From the NCBI RefSeq assembly GCF_017353255.1, contig NZ_JAFMYU010000022.1, positions 1 to 64,000 on the forward strand: a DNA stretch of 64,000 bases, in the 5' to 3' direction. This DNA comes from Fibrella aquatilis (GTDB lineage Bacteria > Bacteroidota > Bacteroidia > Cytophagales > Spirosomataceae). Position 1 is the stretch's first letter, and every line of letters begins with the position of its first letter. Under the pieces are notes generated by a model, which ran no database searches, was not told the origin of the DNA, and saw nothing but the letters and a program-made list of their open reading frames with translations. Shown here in pieces: positions 17,301 through 24,322 of the stretch. A program made the position numbers and the translations under genes.

Positions 17301-17791
17301 GGTCGCGGGGGCAGAACATGCAGTTGCGCCGTCAGGCCGAGCGCGTGTTCGATACCCGCACGTTCGAGCGTACGCGGGAGCGCGAACGCAAACTCTGCGC
17401 CGCCCTGAGCTTGATCAAGGGCGCGGGATGCGTCGATAAATCGCTGCGGCAACTGGTGCGCGAAGGGGTGATCCGGGCCGTGGAAACCGACGAACTGCAA
17501 CGGATGCTCTCGGCCATTGTGCGTCACCCCGCCCTGACCGATGTCTTTGGCTATGACCGCCGCATCGACACCGACCGGGGTATTCTGAGCAAGCGTCCTG
17601 TGCAGGGCGCGCCCCACCGAGTAGTGCATCGCCCCGACGGCCACGTGGTGCTGATCCAATATGGCAGCCCCGCCGAACAGACCGAATCGTGGCTGGTTAC
17701 TTTTGTGGACCTATACCGCCAAATGGGCTACGATTCTGTTGAAGGCCGCGTAGTCTGGCTCGGCAACGAACCAACGGTCACGTTTTTATAA
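14366..17791 (+). CDS. UvrD/AddA-like superfamily 1 DNA helicase
   Basis: 1141 residues. Helicase motif I is ASAGSGKT at residues 7-14. Motif II is DEFQDTSRLQF, motif III region VVGDGKQSIYRWRGGD, motif V TIHKAKGLQFPVVI, motif VI LLYVAFTRPEDRLYV. This is the AddA/RecB-like clade that loads or unwinds at double-strand breaks. The C-terminal part resembles a PD-(D/E)xK nuclease (RPDGHVVLIQYG, then a LYRQMGYDSVEG-type helix), but the expected D-x-K is read as IQYG, so the nuclease looks inactive. No addB-like gene is adjacent. The start is TTG, five bases after a hairpin; MFTIYSASAGSGKT fits family N-termini. Confidence 0.85.
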   Translation: MFTIYSASAGSGKTYTLTKEYLKLALSGGNTDGMPASVGEAKGYTGTYFRHILAITFTNAAAAELKNRVLTELEAMAKPAELKGDGTVRYSDMLGHVVAELTGHQPGTDAFEPAMLLVRNRAETLFQAILHGYSDFAITTIDSFTQRLVMAFTDELGLPYAFDVEMDTDQVLEVAVDNLIERVGTEDMAEITEIFHQIMAETTREGHSWHQVAKTLQDFGHVLTSDQHYTAVGRLAELSAMQIRAIRGQLRTFRETVHQQMQAHAQTALGHMARVGVNVDDFKLKKGGIAGYFEAVAGGETSKEANATSLKAIDNDEWYVKTIPLGTKVAIDGIADDLRACFRAIQDEQQESGKLLTLVNAVDPQLQKMALLQQIRAEFVELLRKDGRVHISEFNQRIKAIVESEPVPFLYERLGSRYNHILIDEFQDTSRLQFANLMPLIENALGAGHTNLVVGDGKQSIYRWRGGDKDQIVALHRRQLTQLQRIHGAESWTAERIGTLNGTIQSQTLGVNYRSARPIVAFNNSLFSFLADTYSADNEHVGLVYDALRGFVQEPRPTAPDDAHIQFDFISKDDLALPATVDSEMVRLTLAYIEQARAEGYAYSDMAVLTREKKDAQAVANELNRQQIPLVSADSLSLQFSDPIRFLVALLNLVCRPGQRPLRYEVLYLFHTVVKFEVPTDHQTEAIRLVADSTDEAGVFAYMATEGFAVDPTGLVQLNVYELTERLAHGFKLFGRTHDQPFLFRFLDEIMTFNNRQSGHLADFLTYWETARVKVAVSESIATDAITVQTIHKAKGLQFPVVIVPFADWGVDPNTRSTMWLNLDDVRAEPLQIPLPGGGSLRLPTAQVSVRRDLENGPDSVREQYLYEAENLFLENMNLLYVAFTRPEDRLYVLAERTKPRANAKADDDKPTTGGRRTVAQWLQQFLDQSPAAAQTGCCWEEGRNQYIWQQGIPKQVVSQRDETKPGSEPIHLQGLMSGSRGQNMQLRRQAERVFDTRTFERTRERERKLCAALSLIKGAGCVDKSLRQLVREGVIRAVETDELQRMLSAIVRHPALTDVFGYDRRIDTDRGILSKRPVQGAPHRVVHRPDGHVVLIQYGSPAEQTESWLVTFVDLYRQMGYDSVEGRVVWLGNEPTVTFL

Positions 17792-17956
17792 AAAGTGGTA
17801 AGTGATGAGTGGTTTTTTGTCATCCCGACAAAGGAGGGATCTACTTTCCTAATGCATACTGTGCTTGAAGGAAAGTAGATCCCTCCTTTGTCGGGATGAC
17901 AAAAACTCTACACGCGCCAGCCACTCACCATTTACCACTCATCACTTACCACTCAC
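17792..17956. repeat. Nested intergenic inverted repeat (CATCCCGACAAAGGAGGG core)
   Basis: The inner arms 17814-17850 and 17869-17905 are perfect over 37 bp around an 18-base loop and contain GTCATCCCGACAAAGGAGG. The outer arms 17794-17813 and 17934-17953 (AGTGGTAAGTGATGAGTGG) are perfect over 20 bp. ACGCGCCAGCC lies between the right inner and outer arms. The element fills the whole gap between the helicase gene and the PAP2 gene and ends four bases before the PAP2 ATG. Confidence 0.9.
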
Positions 17957-17960
17957 TTTT

Positions 17961-18809
17961 ATGCGCTTTATCTACAGTTTCATCTTCACAATCAACACAA
18001 TACTGGCCGTTGCTCAAACGCCATCAGAGTCACCCTATACCCTGAAAACTGGACGCGAGGCGGTGCTACTGGGGGCGGGCGTGGCTTCGTACGGGGCGGC
18101 GTTTGTATTTAACAAAAAGCTCGATGCCTTCACGCCCGCCGAGGTGCAGCAGCTCAACGTGCTCAACATTACCCCCCACTTCGACCGGCGGGCCACGGCC
18201 AATTACTCTGCCAGTGCCGCCCGACTTAGCGACGTCACGCTTGTTGCCGACATAGCCCTTACGGGGGGCGTGATCCTGGCCTGTCGCCGACCAACGGTTG
18301 GTAGTGGGTTCTTTACGAGCGACTTATACACCGTCGGGGTGATGTATGTGGAGACCATGCTGCTGACCAATGGCATCAAAAGCACGGTGAAAGATGCCGT
18401 AGAGCGCACCCGTCCATTTGCCTATAATGCCGCCGCGCCGCTAGACGATAAGCTGGACAAAGATGCCCGGCGGTCGTTCTATTCGGGCCATGCCTCCAAT
18501 GCCTTTGCTACGGCGGTGTTTGCGGCGGAAGTGTTCCGGCATTACTACCCCAACTCGAAGGCCAAACCCTGGATCTGGGTAGGGTCGCTGGGGTTGGCGG
18601 CGGGCACGTCATATTTGCGGTACGAGGCCGGGCAGCATTTTCCGAGTGATCTGCTGGTGGGTGCGGCTATGGGGTCACTGGCGGGCTGGGGTATTCCGAA
18701 ACTGCACCAAAACCGCACGGGTAGCGCCCAATCGGTGTTGACGAACATGACGGCCATGCCCTGGAGCAACGGCCTCGCCAGCGGCGTATATTTGCGCACC
18801 CGTTTCTAA
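17961..18809 (+). CDS. Secreted PAP2-family phosphatase
   Basis: 282 residues. The signal peptide is MRFIYSFIFTINTILAVAQ. The three PAP2 motifs are present in order: KDAVERTRPFAYN (KxxxxxxRP), YSGHASNAF (SGH) and LRYEAGQHFPSD (H and D of the third motif; the usual SR is read as LR). Family members dephosphorylate membrane lipid phosphates such as phosphatidate or undecaprenyl pyrophosphate on the outer face of the membrane. The start ATG at 17961 follows a hairpin; an in-frame extension upstream would read through that repeat. It is separated from metF by 3 bases. Confidence 0.88.
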   Translation: MRFIYSFIFTINTILAVAQTPSESPYTLKTGREAVLLGAGVASYGAAFVFNKKLDAFTPAEVQQLNVLNITPHFDRRATANYSASAARLSDVTLVADIALTGGVILACRRPTVGSGFFTSDLYTVGVMYVETMLLTNGIKSTVKDAVERTRPFAYNAAAPLDDKLDKDARRSFYSGHASNAFATAVFAAEVFRHYYPNSKAKPWIWVGSLGLAAGTSYLRYEAGQHFPSDLLVGAAMGSLAGWGIPKLHQNRTGSAQSVLTNMTAMPWSNGLASGVYLRTRF

Positions 18810-18812
18810 GAC

Positions 18813-19772
18813 ATGACCAAAATCTCCGATCATATCCGGCAGGCCAACGGCAAGCCCATTTTTTCTATTGAAGTAATCCCACCGCTGAAAGGTGATTCGC
18901 TCAAAAACCTGCTCGATAATATCGAGCCGCTGATGGAGTTTAAGCCGCCGTTTATCGACGTCACCTACCACCGCGAAGAGTACATCGAACAGCCCCAGCC
19001 CGACGGCACCATACGCAAGATTGTGACCCGCAAACGGCCCGGCACGGTGGGTATTTGTTCAGCCATTATGCACCGTTTCCAGGTCGATCCCGTCCCGCAC
19101 GTGCTCTGTGGCGGCTTCTCGCGCGACGAGACCGAAGATTTCCTTATCGACCTCAACTACCTCGGCATCGACAATGTGCTGGTGCTGCGGGGCGATCCGG
19201 CCAAGCCGTTTAAAACATTCAAGGCTAAAGAAAATGGCTATGCCTACGCCTCAGAACTGGTAGAGCAAGTGGCTAATATGAACCAGGGCGTTTATCTGCA
19301 CGAAGAAGATAAGCCCATGGCTCCCAGTGACTTCTGCGTGGGTGTGGCGGCCTATCCCGAAAAACATTTCGAGGCTGAAGACCACGACATCGACTTTGAG
19401 TACCTCCGCCAGAAGGTAGCCAAAGGGGCCGACTACATCGTGACGCAGATGTTTTTCGATAATGCCCGCTACTTCGATTTTGTGGCCCGCTGCCGTGCCC
19501 ACGACATCCACATTCCTATTATTCCGGGTCTGAAACCAATCAGCACCCGCAAGCAACTGGAGATCCTGCCCCGTCTATTTCACCTCGACATGCCCGACGA
19601 TCTGGTCAAAGCCGTGTCTGCCTGTGAGAACGACACCGATGCCCGGCAAGTGGGTATCGACTGGAGCATTCAGCAGTGCCGCGAACTCATTGCCGCCGGT
19701 GCGCCCGTGCTGCATTTCTACACCATGGGTAAGGCTGACAACGTCCAGAAAATAGCGCGGGAACTGTTTTAA
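18813..19772 (+). CDS. metF: Methylenetetrahydrofolate reductase
   Basis: 319 residues, FAD-dependent TIM barrel. Recognisable features are FSIEVIPPLKGDSLKNLL near the N-terminus (catalytic Glu), PFIDVTYHREEY, HVLCGGFSRDETEDFLIDL, VLVLRGDPAKP, GVAAYPEKHFEA, VTQMFFDNARYFDF and IPIIPGLKPISTRKQL. It reduces 5,10-methylene-THF to 5-methyl-THF for methionine synthesis. It lies three bases after the PAP2 gene and is probably co-transcribed with it; there is no room for a separate riboswitch. Confidence 0.95.
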   Translation: MTKISDHIRQANGKPIFSIEVIPPLKGDSLKNLLDNIEPLMEFKPPFIDVTYHREEYIEQPQPDGTIRKIVTRKRPGTVGICSAIMHRFQVDPVPHVLCGGFSRDETEDFLIDLNYLGIDNVLVLRGDPAKPFKTFKAKENGYAYASELVEQVANMNQGVYLHEEDKPMAPSDFCVGVAAYPEKHFEAEDHDIDFEYLRQKVAKGADYIVTQMFFDNARYFDFVARCRAHDIHIPIIPGLKPISTRKQLEILPRLFHLDMPDDLVKAVSACENDTDARQVGIDWSIQQCRELIAAGAPVLHFYTMGKADNVQKIARELF

Positions 19773-19798
19773 GATCAACTTAGGTGTGCCTATTTTTG
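19768..19798 (+). promoter_or_regulatory. Predicted promoter for the DUF2846-like gene
   Basis: The -7 element TATTTTTG (TAnnTTTG) is at 19791-19798. A T-rich -33 half (TTT at 19768-19770) lies 20 bases upstream, overlapping the metF stop. The predicted leader is about 20 nt, before the ATG at 19823. Confidence 0.5.
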
Positions 19799-19822
19799 AG
19801 TTAAACTAAATCCTCAGCGACT

Positions 19823-20254
19823 ATGCGCCCAATTTTATGTTTGATTGTTAGTCTGATTAGCTCTGTCAGTATAGCCCTCGCTCAAATTCCGGAGCCTTCG
19901 CCTGATATGGCTACGGTGGTTTTTTACCGTCCGCCTCAGTTTGCTCGGGCTGGTGTCAACTTCACCATCCGCGCTAATGGTGCGGAATTGTGCCGACTAA
20001 GCAACAAGCGTTACTTTATTCAGAAGTTAAAGCCCGGCCAAACGGAGTTCACGTCGGTAGCGGGTGGGCTAAACATACCCGACAAAGACGGGATCAGCAT
20101 GAAGCTGGAAGCCAACAAAGTATATTACTTTCAAGGCGACGTGAAGGTGCGCTTTATGAGTGATAAATTGGTGCTGACCGAGGTAACAGAGTCAACAGCA
20201 CAGAAAAAACTGCCTGAAATGAAGCCCGATAACTGTATGACAGCCAGCAATTAA
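19823..20254 (+). CDS. DUF2846-like secreted protein
   Basis: 143 residues with a signal peptide ending at IALAQ (about residue 21). The core ATVVFYRPPQFARAGVNFTIRANG and RYFIQKLKPGQTEF, then ANKVYYFQGDV, resembles DUF2846, a small beta-sandwich domain of unknown function found in lipoproteins and secreted proteins. It has no lipobox and no catalytic motif. It is preceded by its own predicted promoter and followed by a perfect 45-bp hairpin that separates it from the convergent DinB-like gene. Confidence 0.7.
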   Translation: MRPILCLIVSLISSVSIALAQIPEPSPDMATVVFYRPPQFARAGVNFTIRANGAELCRLSNKRYFIQKLKPGQTEFTSVAGGLNIPDKDGISMKLEANKVYYFQGDVKVRFMSDKLVLTEVTESTAQKKLPEMKPDNCMTASN

Positions 20255-20258
20255 GTTC

Positions 20259-20351
20259 AGGTTTAAGTAGTGTGGCCAGGTACAAATGAGCGATGCCATC
20301 ACTTACAGTGATGGCATCGCTCATTTGTACCTGGCCACACTACTTAAACCT
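20259..20351. repeat. Perfect 45-bp inverted repeat with 3-base loop
   Basis: Arms 20259-20303 and 20307-20351 are exact reverse complements (45 of 45) around the loop TAC. The words are AGGTTTAAGTAGTG, TGGCCAGGTACAAATG and AGCGATGCCATC. The element lies between convergent genes. The TAG stop of the minus-strand DinB-like gene (20350-20352) overlaps the right arm edge. The stem is long enough to act as a bidirectional terminator, but it lacks a terminal T-run. Confidence 0.95.
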
Positions 20352-20865
20352 ACGCCACCGTTTCTTGCTTTTTCTGCATACTCGCCAGGTGGTGAGTGGT
20401 GTGGTAATCGGAGAATAAGAGCATTTCCAGGCCGGTGACGGGGCCAATGAGGGGGTGTTTCCAAACGGTGTTGGTCGTAAGCTCCTCGTCTGATACACCC
20501 GCCAGTGTTGCCGCCACGGCGGCAACGGTTTGCTGCCAGGCGGCGCGTTGTTGGGTGAGCAACTTGGGGTCGCCGGGAGGGACGGGGTTGGCACCGGCGG
20601 GCAGCAGGGGCAGGGCCGCTTTGTATTGGGCTACCACCTCGTCATAGGTGCGCGAGGGACGGTCGGTAGTACGCCAGTTGGCGCGGGCGGGTTCACTATA
20701 GAGTTGGACAATGCCGTAGGTGGAACGCAGCAAGTGGGCAAACTCCTGCTCGATAGTCCACTTTTCGCCCTGTGGGGCCGTCCACGACGATTCAAGCGTA
20801 AGGTCGTTTAGCCATTCGGTGGCCAGATTGAGCTGATGGAGCAGGGCAGTACGGGGGTCAGACAT
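20350..20865 (-). CDS. DinB-superfamily protein
   Basis: 171 residues, four-helix bundle. Metal-site histidines are suggested by EFAHLLRS in the N-terminal half and DYHTTHHLASM near the C-terminus, the usual DinB/YfiT spacing of one early and two late histidines. Many relatives are thiol-dependent transferases or stress-linked proteins, but the substrate is unknown here. It is divergent from the MarR-family gene, with an 18-bp palindrome in the 86-base gap, so it is a likely target of that regulator. Confidence 0.8.
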   Translation of the reverse strand: MSDPRTALLHQLNLATEWLNDLTLESSWTAPQGEKWTIEQEFAHLLRSTYGIVQLYSEPARANWRTTDRPSRTYDEVVAQYKAALPLLPAGANPVPPGDPKLLTQQRAAWQQTVAAVAATLAGVSDEELTTNTVWKHPLIGPVTGLEMLLFSDYHTTHHLASMQKKQETVA

Positions 20866-20914
20866 ACAGATAGAGTTGGTTTAGTGAAATGAGTGAGACG
20901 AACGTAGGTCTAAA

Positions 20915-20932
20915 AAGTTGTATATGCAACTT
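20915..20932. promoter_or_regulatory. Palindromic operator between dinB-like and marR genes
   Basis: AAGTTG-TATATG-CAACTT: perfect 6-bp arms with a 6-base centre. Size and symmetry fit a winged-helix MarR dimer site. It overlaps the -33 element of the marR promoter and lies about 50 bases before the DinB-like start, so binding could repress both genes. Confidence 0.6.
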
Positions 20933-20947
20933 GGTGACTTATATTTG
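20918..20947 (+). promoter_or_regulatory. Predicted promoter of the MarR-family gene
   Basis: TTG at 20918-20920 and TATATTTG (TAnnTTTG) at 20940-20947 are spaced by 19 bases. The expected transcription start is at about 20951-20953, practically on the ATG at 20952, so the mRNA may be leaderless. Confidence 0.65.
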
Positions 20948-20951
20948 TCCT

Positions 20952-21353
20952 ATGACCGACATTGATCGTTGCATTGCGGGCCGGATGCGGATGCTCTCAC
21001 GGGTGGTGACGGGCCTCTACAACGAGACCTTTGCCGAAGAGGGTGTTACCCTGGCGCAGGCCACGTTGCTGATGTATATGTTCGTTGTGCCGGGCGTACG
21101 CCAGAGCGTATTATCGAAGCAACTGATGATTGAGAAATCGGCCATGAGCCGCGACCTGCAATTGCTGCAACGTAACGGATGGCTCACCGACTCGATCCGA
21201 AAAGGCCTGTTTTTAACCGACGAAGGACAGGCCCTGGCCAAGCGGTGCCACAAACGGTGGAAAGCCCTGAACGGTGCAGTCCGGGAACAACTTGGCACCG
21301 ATGCCGTCGACGGGTTGGACCTACTGACAGAACGCATATTGGCATTAAGATAA
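20952..21353 (+). CDS. MarR-family transcriptional regulator
   Basis: 133 residues, small winged-helix regulator. The HTH region reads VRQSVLSKQLMIEKSAMSRD and the wing GWLTDSIRKGLFLTDEGQAL. MarR proteins bind palindromes as dimers and release on ligand binding. The 18-bp palindrome over its own promoter and the divergent DinB-like gene suggest auto-repression plus control of that gene. I start at the ATG at 20952; a longer frame from 20889 would read through the operator and promoter. Confidence 0.85.
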   Translation: MTDIDRCIAGRMRMLSRVVTGLYNETFAEEGVTLAQATLLMYMFVVPGVRQSVLSKQLMIEKSAMSRDLQLLQRNGWLTDSIRKGLFLTDEGQALAKRCHKRWKALNGAVREQLGTDAVDGLDLLTERILALR

Positions 21354-21354
21354 A

Positions 21355-21512
21355 TAGTCATTTCGTTGCGCTGTCATTCGCTACGCTGTCATTCGATAGT
21401 CATTCGTTGTAAAGGCAATATATGACTACCGAATAACAGCGTAGCGAGTGACCATTGAATGACTATCGGATGACAGCGCAGCGAATGACCAATGACCACT
21501 GAATGACCACTG
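21355..21512. repeat. Complex intergenic repeat (TGTCATTCG / GAATGACC words)
   Basis: The left half has ATAGTCATTTCGTTGCGC, TGTCATTCGCTACGC and ATTCGATAGTCATTCG. The right half has ACAGCGTAGCGAGTGACC, GAATGACTATCGG and TGACAGCGCAGCGAATGACC. The halves are imperfectly complementary, and the words GTCATTCG/CGAATGAC are repeated several times in each. It fills the gap between the MarR gene and the DUF4442 gene. Confidence 0.75.
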
Positions 21513-21514
21513 TT

Positions 21515-22051
21515 ATGAAACCTGCTTTTCTCACCACCACCCGTAAGGAATCGGGTAAGACATGGCGATTTCGGACCCTGATGAACTGGTACCCCATGTA
21601 TTTCGGCACGGGGGGTAAAATCCTGTTCTGGTCCGGCGATTCGCGTGAGGTTCAGCTACGGTTGCGGCGCAATGTATGGAGCTATAATTACGTCGGTACC
21701 ATCTTCGGCGGGAGCATGTTTGCGGCATCAGACCCGTTCTACATGCTCATGCTGCTTCAGATTTTAGGGCCTGCCTACGTGGTTTGGGACAAAGCCGCCA
21801 CCATCCGGTTTCGCAAGCCGGGCCGTAAACCACTCTACACCAAGATACTGTTAACCAATGAGTTAATTGAGGGTGTCAGAGATGACGTAGCCGCCAATGG
21901 TCAAACAGAACGTGTATTGCCGCTGGAATGGGTCGATGCCGACGGGGTGGTTCATGCCCAACTGGAACGCACGCTCTACATTGCCGATAAAGCCCATTAC
22001 GAACAAAGAAAGCAGGATCGCCAGTCGTCGCGGTTCGAGCGCAACCAATGA
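21515..22051 (+). CDS. DUF4442 hotdog-fold thioesterase-like protein
   Basis: 178 residues. The central helix motif YVGTIFGGSMFAASDPFYML is the DUF4442 (hotdog, thioesterase/YiiD-C-like) signature. Relatives are putative acyl-CoA thioesterases, without experimental function known to me. The ATG at 21515 follows the hairpin; an ATG at 21503 would be inside the repeat. The stop overlaps the start of the next gene (ATGA), so the two are translationally coupled and may act in the same lipid or acyl pathway. Confidence 0.8.
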   Translation: MKPAFLTTTRKESGKTWRFRTLMNWYPMYFGTGGKILFWSGDSREVQLRLRRNVWSYNYVGTIFGGSMFAASDPFYMLMLLQILGPAYVVWDKAATIRFRKPGRKPLYTKILLTNELIEGVRDDVAANGQTERVLPLEWVDADGVVHAQLERTLYIADKAHYEQRKQDRQSSRFERNQ

Positions 22052-22695
22052 CGCAGGAACACCACATGACCGTGCAGCGCACGGCGCGGTATTACACCAT
22101 GGGCGAAGCGAAGCCGGGCCTGAAACGGGTCTGGCTGGTGCTGCATGGTTATGGCCAACTAGCCAAATATTTCATCCGCCGGTTCGACGTCGTGGCCGAC
22201 GATGATACCCTGATTGTGGCTCCCGAAGCCCTTTCGCGGCTCTATACCGATGCCGAATATGGCAAGATTGGGGCCTCCTGGATCACCCGCGAAGACCGCG
22301 ACAACGAGGTGGCCGATTATTTAGCTTACCTCAACAAGCTCTATGACGAGGTGTTGGCCCACCACGACCCGGCCACGTTGCACATCACGCTCATGGGCTT
22401 TTCGCAGGGTGCCGCCACCGCCTGCCGTTGGCTCAACGACGGCCACATCCGCGCCGACCGGCTTATGCTCTGGGCAGGCTTTTTCCCCCACGGCACCGCC
22501 GACGTGATTGCCCCCGACAAATTGGCCGGATTGGCGGTACAGTACGTGTATGGCGAAAAAGATGAGTTCATTGCCCAGCTACCCGACCCCGCCGCCTACC
22601 TCGCCAAGCTCCAGACCGACCTGCCCCATATGCAGATCATCCCTTTCGACGGCACCCACGTAGTAGATCGAGAGGTGTTAAAGGCCCTACTATAG
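22048..22695 (+). CDS. Alpha/beta-hydrolase, phospholipase/carboxylesterase family
   Basis: 215 residues, cytoplasmic alpha/beta hydrolase. Oxyanion region LVLHGYGQ, nucleophile elbow MGFSQGAAT (Ser), acid YGEKDEF (Asp) and base DGTHVVD (His) are all present. It resembles the carboxylesterase/lysophospholipase (YpfH/Abhydrolase_2) family that cleaves short acyl esters. It overlaps the DUF4442 gene by 4 bases and probably shares its transcript. Confidence 0.85.
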   Translation: MTQEHHMTVQRTARYYTMGEAKPGLKRVWLVLHGYGQLAKYFIRRFDVVADDDTLIVAPEALSRLYTDAEYGKIGASWITREDRDNEVADYLAYLNKLYDEVLAHHDPATLHITLMGFSQGAATACRWLNDGHIRADRLMLWAGFFPHGTADVIAPDKLAGLAVQYVYGEKDEFIAQLPDPAAYLAKLQTDLPHMQIIPFDGTHVVDREVLKALL

Positions 22696-22701
22696 ACTCG
22701 G

Positions 22702-24240
22702 TTACTTCTTCGTTACCTCGTGCAAATCAAGCTGCTGAATGAGCGCATTCTTTTCGGGGGTGAGGGTGAAAAACACGTCGATAGTGCCGCGCTCACCTTC
22801 AATGAGGAAGTTGCCTCGCAGGTTATTTTCGGGCATCATTTCGCCTACGCGCACCACCCGCCCAATCTTGTCGAACAGCGTTTTCAGGGCTTTTTGCCGA
22901 AGGGACAGGGGTGTATCGGGAAAGAAGTTTTCGGCGAAAATGCCGCTTGTTTCGGCCCCGTTGAACGTGGGCAGCAGGCGCAGGAGTTCGGTTTGGCGTT
23001 GCTGCAAAATGGCCGAAATGGCCACGGGACGCGGTTTTAGGCCCGCCAGCGAAATCAGGGTATCCAACGCGGCGGTGTTCAGGCTGCGTGGTCCGGCGTA
23101 GGTGAGGCTGGCGCAGGCCACCACGCCAATGCCGTAGTCAGGCAGGATTTGCCACTCGCTGCCGTAGCCGGGCAGGCCCCCGCTATGCCCCACGCTCACG
23201 CGCCCTTCGCTGTCGCGGGTCCAACCCAGGCCGTAGGCGTAGCTGCCCGTTTGCGCCACCGTCCGGCCCGACGGGTATTTGAAGCTGGGGTTCAGTCCCC
23301 GAAAATTCCAGGGCTGCTGCATCTCACGCAGTGAACTACGTTTTACAGGGCCGGTGTCGGCACCAGACCGGGCGGGCCACGCGCTCAGGTGCAGGGCCAT
23401 GTACTTGCCAAAATCATCAATGGTCGTAATCAACCCGCCCATTGCCCCCCACGACCCGTCGGCCAGGGGTACTTCGGGAAGCCACTGTTCTTCCTGCCAG
23501 CGGTAGCCCGTCACAAATCGGTTGGGGTCGGCCTTTCGGTAGTCCCAGATCGTGCTGTTCATGCCCAGCGGACCCAGAATGTGTTGCGTGATGTACTGCT
23601 GGTAAGGCATTTTCGACACATTGGTGATAATCCGTCCCAGCAGCGTGAAGCCCAGATTGGCATATTCGTAGGCCACGCCCGGCACGTTCGAGAGCGAGAC
23701 GCCTCCTTTCAGGAATTTTGTCAGTTCGGCCTCAGAATCAGCCAGTTGGCGGTCGCCCCAGGGGTTGTCTTCGGGGAAGCCCGCCGCGTGGGTAAGCAGG
23801 TGCCGGATCGTGATGGCAGGGGCGTCGGTGGTGAGCGACGCCTGCGATTTAAGTTCGGGGACGTAGTTGGCGGCGGGGTCGTCGAGGCGGAGTTTGCCCT
23901 CGTCGCGCAGCTTCAAAATCGCCATTGCCGTTAGGCTCTTGGTCATCGACGCAATCCGAAACTGCGACTGCGCCGTAGCGGGGGCTTTGGACGTCAGGTT
24001 AATCACGCCCGCACCTGCCCCGAAAATGAGTTCTCCGTCTACGACCACGCCGAAGCCCAGCCCCGGAATGTGACGTTGCACGGCATAGTCGCGGTAGAGT
24101 TTTTCCACGACCGGCAGGGCCGCCCGTATTCGTGCCAGGCGGTCGGTTGTAGAGGTAGCAGGGGTGGGGGTAGGGGCGGGTAGCTGGGCGTGGGCGGCGA
24201 TGGCTAGTCCCAGGACCAAAACGAGTAGCGAATGTTTCAT
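22702..24240 (-). CDS. Secreted serine hydrolase, beta-lactamase (class C/AmpC-like) fold
   Basis: 512 residues. The signal peptide ends near AIAAHAQ. Catalytic motifs are SMTKSLTA (SxxK), YEYANLGF (YxN) and VGHSGGLPGYG (HxG in place of KTG). These are typical of the beta-lactamase-related serine hydrolases (esterase, D-aminopeptidase or penicillin-binding-like) rather than of true resistance enzymes. The roughly 100-residue C-terminal domain after about residue 405 is of unknown role. It is convergent with the esterase gene, with only 6 bases between the stops. Confidence 0.85.
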   Translation of the reverse strand: MKHSLLVLVLGLAIAAHAQLPAPTPTPATSTTDRLARIRAALPVVEKLYRDYAVQRHIPGLGFGVVVDGELIFGAGAGVINLTSKAPATAQSQFRIASMTKSLTAMAILKLRDEGKLRLDDPAANYVPELKSQASLTTDAPAITIRHLLTHAAGFPEDNPWGDRQLADSEAELTKFLKGGVSLSNVPGVAYEYANLGFTLLGRIITNVSKMPYQQYITQHILGPLGMNSTIWDYRKADPNRFVTGYRWQEEQWLPEVPLADGSWGAMGGLITTIDDFGKYMALHLSAWPARSGADTGPVKRSSLREMQQPWNFRGLNPSFKYPSGRTVAQTGSYAYGLGWTRDSEGRVSVGHSGGLPGYGSEWQILPDYGIGVVACASLTYAGPRSLNTAALDTLISLAGLKPRPVAISAILQQRQTELLRLLPTFNGAETSGIFAENFFPDTPLSLRQKALKTLFDKIGRVVRVGEMMPENNLRGNFLIEGERGTIDVFFTLTPEKNALIQQLDLHEVTKK

Positions 24241-24245
24241 GCTGC

Positions 24246-24322
24246 AATTAACGTATCGCGGACTTTATTCCGTAAGCAATGCGGACTAGGCGTCCCCGAC
24301 TAAAGTCCGCGATACGTTAATT
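24246..24322. repeat. Intergenic inverted repeat (AATTAACGTATCGCGGAC)
   Basis: Arms 24246-24267 and 24301-24322 are exact complements over 22 bp with a 33-base loop. The right arm runs into the coding end of the copper-protein gene and encodes its last codons and TAA stop (24317-24319). It fills the gap between two minus-strand genes. Confidence 0.9.

Noticed and set aside
18787-18794. TATATTTG (TAnnTTTG) just before metF.
   Set aside because: It lies inside the PAP2 coding sequence in codons for valine-tyrosine-leucine, has no -33 TTG at proper spacing, and metF is only 3 bases from the PAP2 stop.
18810-18812. Possible SAM-type riboswitch ahead of metF.
   Set aside because: Only three bases separate the PAP2 stop from the metF start, so there is no leader.
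22702-24240. Reading the AmpC-like hydrolase as an antibiotic-resistance beta-lactamase.
   Set aside because: It has SxxK and YxN but HxG instead of KTG and an extra C-terminal domain, as in esterase or peptidase relatives.
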